From a virus: a stretch of 28,965 nt of DNA. Shown here piece after piece: positions 6,823 to 13,098 of this stretch. The translations under genes were made by a program, and so were the position numbers. The notes under the pieces were generated by a model. It was not told the DNA's origin. It searched no databases and saw nothing but the letters and a program-made list of their open reading frames with translations. Each line of letters begins with the position of its first letter. Positions within the stretch are counted from its first letter, which is position 1. The DNA is taken from positions 1-28,965 of IMG/VR virus record IMGVR_UViG_3300036861_000211; one strand, given 5' to 3'.

Positions 6823-7966
6823 CGCGGCCTCTGGATGCGACGGCTGGGCGGTGATCAAAGACTCGGATGGTTCCATCGCGGGCTGTCACGACACGAAGGT
6901 CAAAGCCCAGAAGCAGCTCGCTGCGTTGTATGCGAACGAGAAGGGGACGCAGATGCCGAAGCGTGAGGTCGACAACTCGGCGTGGGATGGGAATCGGGCG
7001 ATGTCGGCTTGTGAGACCGCATCGGACTACCGGTCGATCTGCGCCGGCGAGAAGACGATCGGTGAATCCGATGAACGTCAGCATTGGGCGCTTCCACATC
7101 ACTATCTCGGCAAAGGGCCGAATGCCGCCGGGACCCGGAATGCCCTCTCGCGCCTGCCACAGACACAGAATCTGAAGAGCGAATCCGCTGCCCGCTCACA
7201 CCTGGAGGGACATATGTCAGAGATCAACCCGGACCGCATCGACCATCCGAGGGATGACCTGATCCGGATGGTCCCGATGCCGATCGCCCGTGCAGACGTT
7301 GGAGATGGGAACACCCTCGTCGGGTTCGCATCGACGTTCAATGACTGGACGGTGATCGATTCGTGGGAGGGCAGGTTCCGCGAGCGTATCGATCCGGCGG
7401 CGTTCGACAAGACCCTCAAGGAATCACGGGATCGCGTGAAGGTGCTGTTCAACCACGGCTTCGATCCTCAGATCGGTGACAAGCCTCTCGGGAAGCCCTC
7501 GGTGATCGAGCCTCGCTCGGCGGGATTGTGGACCGAGACGCCGCTCGATGACACGTCGTACAACGCCGACCTGAAGGCGCTGCTTCGTTCCGGAGCGCTG
7601 GATGGGATGAGCTTCCGCTTCTCCGTCACCCGAGAGGAATGGGGAGAGGGAGAAGACGGAATGGAGGAGCGCACGATCAAGGAGCTGAAGCTATTCGAGT
7701 TCGGGCCGGTGACGTTCCCGGCCTATGAAGCCACCTCGGCGGGTATCCGCAACGCGGGTGCCTTCCAGGTGTGGAGAAACGGTGCGAACGCCGTTCCACC
7801 GTCCTCTCCGGACCGCAGCACCCCCGATCAGGGTGCCGCTGCATCCGAGGAGGACCGCCGGAACACCTCCGTACTCGACGAGAAGAGGAAGCGGCTCGAG
7901 GAGCTCGAGCAGGCCCTCTCCGAAGAGGCAGAGGAGATCGAAAGGTGGGCACGACCAACGAGCTGA
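6803..7966 (+). CDS. Prohead maturation protease with an N-terminal accessory region
   Basis: A serine protease that trims the capsid scaffold during head maturation. The protease domain runs from about residue 150 to 320, with H218 in LFNHG and S270 in DGMSFRF as the likely catalytic residues. An accessory region precedes it: a short segment with GWAVIKDSDGS and CHDTKVKAQKQLAALYANE, then a Cys-, Trp- and His-rich stretch around residues 55-125. I chose CTG 6803 as the start because the preceding AGGAAGAGG (6788-6796) is well spaced and the resulting N-terminus (MPWHLSD...) matches how this short domain commonly begins. GTG 6851 is the conventional alternative but would cut into the domain. 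The C-terminus is an acidic coiled coil. Confidence 0.9.
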   Translation: MPWHLSDAASGCDGWAVIKDSDGSIAGCHDTKVKAQKQLAALYANEKGTQMPKREVDNSAWDGNRAMSACETASDYRSICAGEKTIGESDERQHWALPHHYLGKGPNAAGTRNALSRLPQTQNLKSESAARSHLEGHMSEINPDRIDHPRDDLIRMVPMPIARADVGDGNTLVGFASTFNDWTVIDSWEGRFRERIDPAAFDKTLKESRDRVKVLFNHGFDPQIGDKPLGKPSVIEPRSAGLWTETPLDDTSYNADLKALLRSGALDGMSFRFSVTREEWGEGEDGMEERTIKELKLFEFGPVTFPAYEATSAGIRNAGAFQVWRNGANAVPPSSPDRSTPDQGAAASEEDRRNTSVLDEKRKRLEELEQALSEEAEEIERWARPTS

Positions 7967-9249
7967 TCCAGAGGCTGCACGAGGAGAAGCTGAACCTCGT
8001 CGAGCAGCTCCGAGGGCTCGTGGCAGATGTCGAGGCCGGTGGGGGAACGTGGGCCGGTGAGGATGAGCTGAAGTCTCAGGCCATCAACACCGAGATCGAC
8101 ACCCGCACCAAGCGCATCAGCTATCTGCTCGAGCTCCAGAAGACGAACCACGAGATGGACGAGCAGCGGGCGCAGTTCGAGAAGATCGTCCGTCCCGACG
8201 GTATCGCTGGCGAGGCGAACTCCGACGACGAGCGCATGAGAGCGTTCGTCAAGGCAGCCGCACCGGATTCCGATACCTGGGCACCGAAGGCGATCGAGTT
8301 CAAGATCCCGCAGGCAGTGAAGGACCGGGAGCACGCTCGTCGGATGGGCGTGGAGTACCGCGACCTATCCAAGCTCTCGGCGGCTGCCGGTGCTGACGTC
8401 GTCCCGGTCGGATTCGTGGCGAAGCTCTACGAGCACCTCGTGGAGATGGGCGCGGTCCGTCAGACCGGAGCGACAATCTTGACCACATCTTCGGGCGAAG
8501 ACCTGAAGGTCCCGAAGACGACCGGTCACGGCACGGCAACCCTCGTCGCTGAAGCGGGAGCCCTGTTGGAGAACGACCCGGCGTTCGCACAGATCACCCT
8601 GAACGCCTACAAGTACGGCCAGCTGATCGAGGTGTCGAACGAGCTCGTCGCGGACTCGGCCATCGATCTGCTGGGCTACATCGCACGTGCAGCGGGGATC
8701 GCGGTCGGAACCGCGACCGGGACCGCGTACGTCACCGGGACCGGTACGGCACAGCCGCAGGGGGTCGCCAACGCCCCGACCGCCGGGAAGACCGGCGCGA
8801 CCGGGCAGACGCTCACGGTCCTGGGTGAGGATCTGATCGACCTGTACCACTCGGTCATCTCCGGATATCGCACTCGCGGCGTGTGGCTGATGAACGACCT
8901 GTCGGCCGCGATCGTTCGGAAGCTCCGTGAAGGAAGCGGCGCGACCGCAGGGAACTTCCTGTGGCAGCCGGGCCTCCAGGCGGGACAGCCGGACATGTTG
9001 CTCGGCAAGCCGGTCGTGACGGACCCGAACATGGCGGCGATGGCGGCGAACGCCTATTCCATCGCGTTCGGGGACTTCTCGATGTACTACACGATCCGCG
9101 ATGTCGATAGCGTCAGGTTCGAGCGGTCGGATGACTTCCGATTCGGCAACGACCTCGTCGCCTTCCGCATCATCCTGCGAACGGATGGCAAGCAGGTCGT
9201 GAACGGCGCTAGCGGTGCGGTGAAGTTCTACCGCAACTCGGCGACGTAG
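7945..9249 (+). CDS. Major capsid protein, HK97 fold
   Basis: A 434-residue shell protein. The start is GTG 7945, overlapping the protease end by 22 bp, with GAGGAGAT (7931-7938) as SD; the frame is open further left to 7771 but that part is antisense-like filler. Residues 1-85 are a coiled-coil delta (scaffold) domain that the protease would remove. The shell domain begins near residue 115-135 (the LSAAAGADVVPVGF region) and includes the typical TGHGTATLVAEAG and KYGQLIEVSNELVADSAID segments. The closing part (FGDFSMYYTIRDVDSVRFER, then RTDGKQVV) is standard for HK97-type capsids. A strong hairpin follows the stop. Confidence 0.95.
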   Translation: MGTTNELIQRLHEEKLNLVEQLRGLVADVEAGGGTWAGEDELKSQAINTEIDTRTKRISYLLELQKTNHEMDEQRAQFEKIVRPDGIAGEANSDDERMRAFVKAAAPDSDTWAPKAIEFKIPQAVKDREHARRMGVEYRDLSKLSAAAGADVVPVGFVAKLYEHLVEMGAVRQTGATILTTSSGEDLKVPKTTGHGTATLVAEAGALLENDPAFAQITLNAYKYGQLIEVSNELVADSAIDLLGYIARAAGIAVGTATGTAYVTGTGTAQPQGVANAPTAGKTGATGQTLTVLGEDLIDLYHSVISGYRTRGVWLMNDLSAAIVRKLREGSGATAGNFLWQPGLQAGQPDMLLGKPVVTDPNMAAMAANAYSIAFGDFSMYYTIRDVDSVRFERSDDFRFGNDLVAFRIILRTDGKQVVNGASGAVKFYRNSAT

Positions 9250-9260
9250 CAGACCAGGAG

Positions 9261-9290
9261 GCATGGGGGAGCGTTGGGGCTCCCCCATGC
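9261..9290 (+). terminator. Perfect 12-bp hairpin after the capsid gene, possible attenuator or mRNA-end element
   Basis: GCATGGGGGAGC, a GTTGGG loop, then GCTCCCCCATGC: 12 perfect base pairs with a 6-nt loop, starting 11 bp after the capsid stop. No run of T follows, so it is not a classical intrinsic terminator. It could partly terminate, protect the 3' end of capsid mRNA, or be a processing site, any of which would favour high capsid output. A spurious ATG (9263) lies in the stem. Confidence 0.5.
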
Positions 9291-9307
9291 ACTGGAAGGA
9301 GAAGCCC

Positions 9308-9511
9308 ATGAAGGTACGTGTGCTCTACGCGAGCGCGTTCGTTCATCTCGATAAGCCTCCTGCCGGCGGTGACATCGTGACCGTGGAAGACAGCTTCGGA
9401 AAAGCGGCCATCGCTGCTGGATACGCGGAGGAGCCGAAGGTCGAGCGGGCCACCGCCGCTCCGGGCGAGAAGCGTCAGGTGACACGACCACGCAAGAAGA
9501 AAGCGAGTTAG
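9308..9511 (+). CDS. Small conserved-looking head-region protein
   Basis: A 67-residue protein starting at ATG 9308, with GGAAGGAGAAG upstream. The pattern is a short beta-strand start (MKVRVLYAS), a PAGGDIVTVED turn, an FGKAAIAAGYAEE helix, then a basic tail ending RPRKKKAS. Small proteins of this shape, binding the phrase 'GD-V-V' to 'A--I-AG-A', often sit between capsid and connector genes in siphoviruses; their role is unclear (head decoration or head-tail joining has been suggested). An in-frame start at 9263 falls in the hairpin stem and is unlikely. Confidence 0.7.
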   Translation: MKVRVLYASAFVHLDKPPAGGDIVTVEDSFGKAAIAAGYAEEPKVERATAAPGEKRQVTRPRKKKAS

Positions 9512-9512
9512 G

Positions 9513-9617
9513 ATGCCGATCCTCAAGTCGGGCACGTTCGAGTCGGGCAACCTCGTCACCGCGCAGACGGGCAACGGGAACACCAACGTCACATTGACTG
9601 CGGACGCCTATCTGTAG
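9513..9617 (+). CDS. Possible 34-residue mini-protein
   Basis: An ATG at 9513, 1 bp after the preceding stop, opens a 34-codon frame that ends at TAG 9617, directly before the ATG of the connector gene (9618). The peptide is Thr-, Asn- and Gly-rich (KSGTFESGNLVTAQTGNG) with a strand-like end. The tight fit between flanking genes supports coupled translation, but the SD is weak (GCGAG). It might be a very short head-associated peptide or simply a translational bridge. Confidence 0.4.
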   Translation: MPILKSGTFESGNLVTAQTGNGNTNVTLTADAYL

Positions 9618-10280
9618 ATGGCCTACATCGCCGCTGCCGATTTCACGATCAAGGGTCGCAAGTCCTGGACCCGTGGTCTCACTTTCACCGAGGCCGAGGG
9701 AGACGCGACCGCGATCGACGCGGTGATCGCTGACGTTGAGTTGTGGGTAAACGACAAGCTCCAAGACGACTTCGAGCCGGCTGGTGGGGATCCGGATACC
9801 ACGATCGATATCGATGGCTCAGGGACCGCGAGGCTGTACATCCCGAAGCGGATCCGAAGTCTCACGACGGTCTCGACTCGCGCGGCGGACGGCACCCTCA
9901 CCGCACAAGCGTCGACGCTCTGGCGTCTGCATTCCTCTATCGAGGCTGGGGTCTTAGTGGGGAAGTTCGACTACCTCGACGTGATCGAGGGCAAGACGCT
10001 CCAGACCGTGGGGAACTTCTGGCCGATGGGTACCCAGACGGTTCGGCTCGTCGGCAAGTTCGGATGGGCCGCGCCGCCGAACGACATCAAACGTCTCGTA
10101 GCGTTGCTGGTCTACGACTACCTCAAGCCCGCTGATGGGAAGCTCCGCAAGACGAGAACGCTCGACACTCGAGATGCGACGTACACCTTTGTGGCGGCGG
10201 AGGAGATGCAGACAGGCATCCGGGAGGCCGATGACATCTTTAGCCGTTACAGCAGATCTTTCCCGGTGGTTGTGGGATGA
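9618..10280 (+). CDS. Head-tail connector or adaptor protein
   Basis: A 220-residue protein starting at ATG 9618. It has the layout of siphovirus adaptor proteins: an N-terminal helix pair that would contact the portal (residues 22-50), a beta region (LYIPKRIRSLTTVSTR), then RLVGKFGWAAPPNDIKRLVA, a motif typical of gp6/Gp15-like connectors, followed by a C-terminal helical arm. The position, after the capsid gene and just before a gp10-like gene, supports the call. The end overlaps the next gene by 4 bp. Confidence 0.75.
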   Translation: MAYIAAADFTIKGRKSWTRGLTFTEAEGDATAIDAVIADVELWVNDKLQDDFEPAGGDPDTTIDIDGSGTARLYIPKRIRSLTTVSTRAADGTLTAQASTLWRLHSSIEAGVLVGKFDYLDVIEGKTLQTVGNFWPMGTQTVRLVGKFGWAAPPNDIKRLVALLVYDYLKPADGKLRKTRTLDTRDATYTFVAAEEMQTGIREADDIFSRYSRSFPVVVG

Positions 10281-10642
10281 CGGTTCGCTGGTATGCCGAA
10301 GCCCTGACGGCGCGTCTGCGAGCTGCGGTCGCTCCGGCGGCGCGAGACTATCTTGGACTCGCGGTCGCTCGGTTCCCTTCCAAGACCGTTGCGAAGTCGC
10401 TTCGGTTCAAGACCGTCGGGACGAGGGCCGATGTCACCTCCTCCGATCCCCGCGTGGGGTTCTTCGAGGAGGGCGTCGGGCCGCACATCATCGAGCCGAA
10501 GGAAGGTCGGGTCCTGCGGCTGGCTGATGGACGGTTCGTGACTGGGCCTGTTCGCCATCCGGGTATGGACGCGCAGCCCACCCTCAAGCCGCTCCTCGGT
10601 GCCTGGCCGGCGCTCTATCGTCGTCGGGCCGCGTTCCGGTGA
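10277..10642 (+). CDS. Tail completion / neck protein, HK97 gp10-like
   Basis: A 121-residue protein starting at ATG 10277, overlapping the connector gene by 4 bp. The region near residue 60-100 includes VGFFEEGVGPHIIEPKEG and then VRHPGMDAQPTLKPLL, the 'HPG...P' signature of the HK97 gp10 family of head-tail joining proteins. The N-terminus is basic and helical (ALTARLRAAVAPAARDYL). It would close the neck after DNA packaging or help join head and tail. The end overlaps the next gene by 4 bp. Confidence 0.75.
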   Translation: MTVRWYAEALTARLRAAVAPAARDYLGLAVARFPSKTVAKSLRFKTVGTRADVTSSDPRVGFFEEGVGPHIIEPKEGRVLRLADGRFVTGPVRHPGMDAQPTLKPLLGAWPALYRRRAAFR

Positions 10643-11094
10643 GCGACTGGTCTGAGGTTTGCGACTTCCTGTACGCCGATCTCTCTCAAGAGGTCGCAGG
10701 ACTACGCGACGCGATTCCGCATCTCTATGCACCTTGGGACCCGCAGAAGTTCCAGGCCGAGCAAGGGGAGCGGCATCTCGCGGTCTGGCCCGATCCCGAG
10801 GGTGAGCGAGCCCAACCGTTCACGACGGCCTCACATGAGCTGATCCAGTCCTATGTCATCGCCTACTGGGAAGGCGATCGGGAAGAAGATGAGCGTCAGG
10901 TCTCTGATGAAGACGCCGCGAAGGCTTTGCTTGACCTGCACAACGCGACTCGCGAGCGCCTTTACAAATGGGCGAATCAGGTGATCGGGAACACCTACAA
11001 GGTCTGGTACACGGGCGTTCTCTTTCCCGAGACAACCGGCACACGCTGGTTTGCCATCGGCGTGGAAGTTCACCGAGCGAAGGAGTTCTCCTAG
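10639..11094 (+). CDS. Probable tail terminator or tail completion protein
   Basis: A 151-residue protein starting at GTG 10639, overlapping the previous gene by 4 bp. It has no clear motif, but its size, position between a gp10-like protein and the tail tube gene, and alternating helix and strand pattern (helix at 4-24, the SYVIAYWEG strand near residue 73, then helix 91-115, and a closing GTRWFAIGVEVHRAKEF strand) fit tail terminators, which cap the tail tube and set where it stops growing. The assignment relies mainly on synteny. Confidence 0.6.
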   Translation: MSDWSEVCDFLYADLSQEVAGLRDAIPHLYAPWDPQKFQAEQGERHLAVWPDPEGERAQPFTTASHELIQSYVIAYWEGDREEDERQVSDEDAAKALLDLHNATRERLYKWANQVIGNTYKVWYTGVLFPETTGTRWFAIGVEVHRAKEFS

Positions 11095-11280
11095 ATGCCG
11101 TCCTACGATGCCCCGAAGGGTACCGAGGTCTCCACGATCGTCGGTGGTGAAGAGATGCGCGTGGAGTTCGGAGCTAAGACCGTCGAGGTGCTCGATGAGG
11201 GACTCGCCACTCAACTCGATCGGCTCGTCGCAGACAAAGCCAATCCGCTGAAGCACGCCCGTAAGGCCAAGGAGGAGTAA
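11095..11280 (+). CDS. Small hypothetical protein before the tail tube gene
   Basis: A 61-residue protein starting at ATG 11095, right after the previous stop. The first half is beta-like (TEVSTIVGGEEMRVEFGAKT), the second half is helical and lysine-rich (LVADKANPLKHARKAKEE). The stop overlaps the ATG of the tail tube gene by one base, and its last codons supply the tail tube SD (AAGGAGGAG). I do not recognise the family; position suggests a tail assembly role. Confidence 0.6.
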   Translation: MPSYDAPKGTEVSTIVGGEEMRVEFGAKTVEVLDEGLATQLDRLVADKANPLKHARKAKEE

Positions 11281-12317
11281 TGCCTGTCGTCACTCCAGCG
11301 AATGCGTATCTAGTCGGGCTCGCGAAGCAGATCAATGAAGCGACGGTGCCAGCGACGGCGGCCTACTCGTTGCCGGTGTTCTCTTCGGATCTCGCGCCGC
11401 GCTTCGACCTTCGACGGATCGAGGTCACCGACGCGGCCTCCATCGAGGGCGACCCATACAAGAGTCCGTCGTGGTGGCAGGCAGACGCGATCGAGTTCCC
11501 GGCCTTTGATGATTCACTCGGGACGGTCCTGGTGGGCATGTGGCCGACCGACACCGCGACCGGCGTGGCACCGACCCGCAACCATGCCTTCTCGGGGTTG
11601 GGTGGTGTGCAACCCTGGATGGCGTTCTATTCCCATTGGACCGACGCCGGGATCAACTACGAGCAGACCTTCGGCAAGGGTCTCATCACTGGCCTGACAT
11701 TCTCAGGGAGCGCCGAGGGTGGGCCGCTCCGAATCTCGGTAGCCGCGCTCGGTCAAGAAGTCACCGGGGCCACGACCGCGGCCTTCCCCGCGACTGTGGC
11801 CGATCTGCTCTCTGCCGGATGGTTCGGGCTACAGCTGACGAACGCCAAGATCGAGCTCGACATTGACACGCCGAACGTGAACCCGTCCGTTTCGGTGACG
11901 AACGTTCGCAGCTACTCCTTGAACGTCTCTCGCAACGCCTCTCCCGAACCGACCGCGACGGGAATGACCGTTACGAACCTCTCGCAAGGCAAGCTCGCGA
12001 ACACCGGGACGCTTGAGGTTCTCTGGGATGCCGTCGCACTCGATACCTACCGGGCCTCGTTCTTCGGATCCGCGGCGGGCACGTCGTTTTCCTCCACGAT
12101 CGTCCGCGGTGCCCTGGAGCTGACCTTCAGGCACTCCGTCTCCGCTGACTCGCAGTTCATCCTGTACATCCCCGCCGTCATGTTCCAGGCTGCGGCCGCT
12201 GTGCCCAACCCGGATGGCTCGGCTCTCGCACAGACGATCACGCTCGCGGTGTTCAAGCCGATGTCGGGCGATCACGTCCAGCCCACGCTCATTAACAACG
12301 TCACCGCCGCGTACTAG
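11280..12317 (+). CDS. Major tail tube protein
   Basis: A 345-residue protein that would stack in hexameric rings to form the tail tube. ATG 11280 overlaps the previous TAA by one base and has AAGGAGGAG just upstream. The chain is all-beta, with Trp-containing strands (SPSWWQADAIEFPAF), a tube-like central part (YEQTFGKGLITGLTFSGSAE) and the recurrent 'VTNVRSYSLNVSRNASP' strand. The length is on the long side, leaving room for a surface-exposed domain. Position before the chaperone pair and tape measure gene is the main support. No gene lies in the following 101 bp, which contain a hairpin. Confidence 0.8.
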   Translation: MPVVTPANAYLVGLAKQINEATVPATAAYSLPVFSSDLAPRFDLRRIEVTDAASIEGDPYKSPSWWQADAIEFPAFDDSLGTVLVGMWPTDTATGVAPTRNHAFSGLGGVQPWMAFYSHWTDAGINYEQTFGKGLITGLTFSGSAEGGPLRISVAALGQEVTGATTAAFPATVADLLSAGWFGLQLTNAKIELDIDTPNVNPSVSVTNVRSYSLNVSRNASPEPTATGMTVTNLSQGKLANTGTLEVLWDAVALDTYRASFFGSAAGTSFSSTIVRGALELTFRHSVSADSQFILYIPAVMFQAAAAVPNPDGSALAQTITLAVFKPMSGDHVQPTLINNVTAAY

Positions 12318-12360
12318 AGGCTCGCCCCCTGACGGCGTAGCCGGTCAACCCCGAGGACGC

Positions 12361-12381
12361 CGAGCCTGCCCAACAGGCTCG
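12361..12381 (+). terminator. Perfect 8-bp hairpin between tail tube and chaperone genes
   Basis: CGAGCCTG, a CCCAA loop, then CAGGCTCG. It sits in the 101-bp gap after the tail tube stop. There is no T run, so partial termination or mRNA processing is more likely than full termination. The sequence AGGCTCGCCC occurs twice (12318-12327 and 12375-12384), so the CGAGCCT arm could pair with either copy, as in an attenuator. Confidence 0.45.
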
Positions 12382-12418
12382 CCCTCATCCCTTCGGAAAC
12401 CCTTGAGGAGGGTTCTCT

Positions 12419-12865
12419 ATGAGCACGTTCCTGAAGAAGGCACGGGAATCAAGCTCCGGCACAGTCACCCTCGAAGGCGAAGAGCTCTACGAACACGAAC
12501 GCGGTGTGGAAGTCGGCTTGAAGCTGCTCCCGTTGCGGAAGTCCTTCGCGACGGGAGCTCTTCCCATGCCCGCGGTGGAGAAGATCCTCGAGCAGCGTCC
12601 CGAGCTCGTCGACAATCCCGCCGCCGTCGCGAAGGCGATGGCCGAGGAGTCCGACGATCCCGACTGGCTCCAACCACTCCAGGTGCATCTCGCCGCCTGC
12701 GTCACGTCCTTGGACGGCGAACCGGCCTCGCTCACGCCGGATGACGTGCTCGAGTTCTCCGATGCCGCCTTCTTCCAGCTCGTTCCGTACGTGATGCGGA
12801 AGAAGGAGCTGCCGGGAAAAGGCAACGGTTCCGCTGGTCCCGCCGTGAGCGAGACATCCGCGTGA
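12419..12865 (+). CDS. Tail assembly chaperone, G-type
   Basis: A 148-residue protein starting at ATG 12419, with GAGGAGG (12403-12409) as SD. Chaperones of this class bind the tape measure during tail assembly and are not kept in the virion. The sequence is mostly helical and acidic, with a central helix region (PAVEKILEQRPELVDNPAAVAKAMAEE split across residues 58-85) and a helical end (DAAFFQLVPYVMRKKEL). At codons 133-134 the message reads G GGA AAA, a canonical -1 slippery site. Most ribosomes should finish here at residue 148; a minority should shift into the T frame. Confidence 0.8.
   Translation: MSTFLKKARESSSGTVTLEGEELYEHERGVEVGLKLLPLRKSFATGALPMPAVEKILEQRPELVDNPAAVAKAMAEESDDPDWLQPLQVHLAACVTSLDGEPASLTPDDVLEFSDAAFFQLVPYVMRKKELPGKGNGSAGPAVSETSA
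12814..12820 (+). other. Programmed -1 ribosomal frameshift site (GGGAAAA)
   Basis: The heptamer G GGA AAA lies in phase with the G-frame codons GGA (12815-12817) and AAA (12818-12820). Slipping one base back gives GGG AAA, and the ribosome then reads AGG CAA CGG onward in the T frame without a stop to 13098. The site matches the X XXY YYZ rule and is close to the GGGAAAG used by phage lambda for G-T. The shifted product would be about 226 residues: 134 from G plus 92 from the T frame. Confidence 0.85.
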
Positions 12866-13098
12866 CAGCGAACGATATCGCCCGCTTCGCGCTCTCCGAC
12901 GAAGGTGCGATCTATCGGAGCGTCTGCGAGCACTGGGGTATTGACCCCGCTGCGGGCCTCGAGGACGACGTAATGGCGTTCAACCTCCGTGCCGCGCTGC
13001 TCATCACGAAGCCTAAGCCCATCGAGCCCGAGGAGTCGGTCGAGGGCAAGGTTACGACTGACCTGGAACGGGTTATGGAGCGAATGTCACATGCCTAG
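12862..13098 (+). CDS. Tail assembly chaperone, T-type extension made by frameshift
   Basis: The reading frame encodes 78 residues if started at GTG 12862, but no SD precedes that codon and the frame is open leftward past the slippery site at 12814. It is therefore probably translated only as the C-terminal part of a G-T fusion, as in many siphoviruses. The visible part is helical with an acidic start (IARFALSDEGAIYRSVCEHW) and a charged end. In lambda the T part recruits the tail tube protein to the tape measure complex. The tape measure ATG overlaps its last codons. Confidence 0.75.
   Translation: MTANDIARFALSDEGAIYRSVCEHWGIDPAAGLEDDVMAFNLRAALLITKPKPIEPEESVEGKVTTDLERVMERMSHA

Noticed and set aside
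7771-7944. Upstream extension of the capsid frame to ATG 7771
   Set aside because: The extra residues are an Arg/Gly/Cys-rich run antiparallel in character to the protease gene; the SD before GTG 7945 and the normal capsid N-terminus favour the later start.
12989-13090. Upstream extension of the tape measure frame to 12989
   Set aside because: The extra residues are Ser/Arg-rich and lie inside the T chaperone frame; ATG 13091 gives a normal tape measure start.
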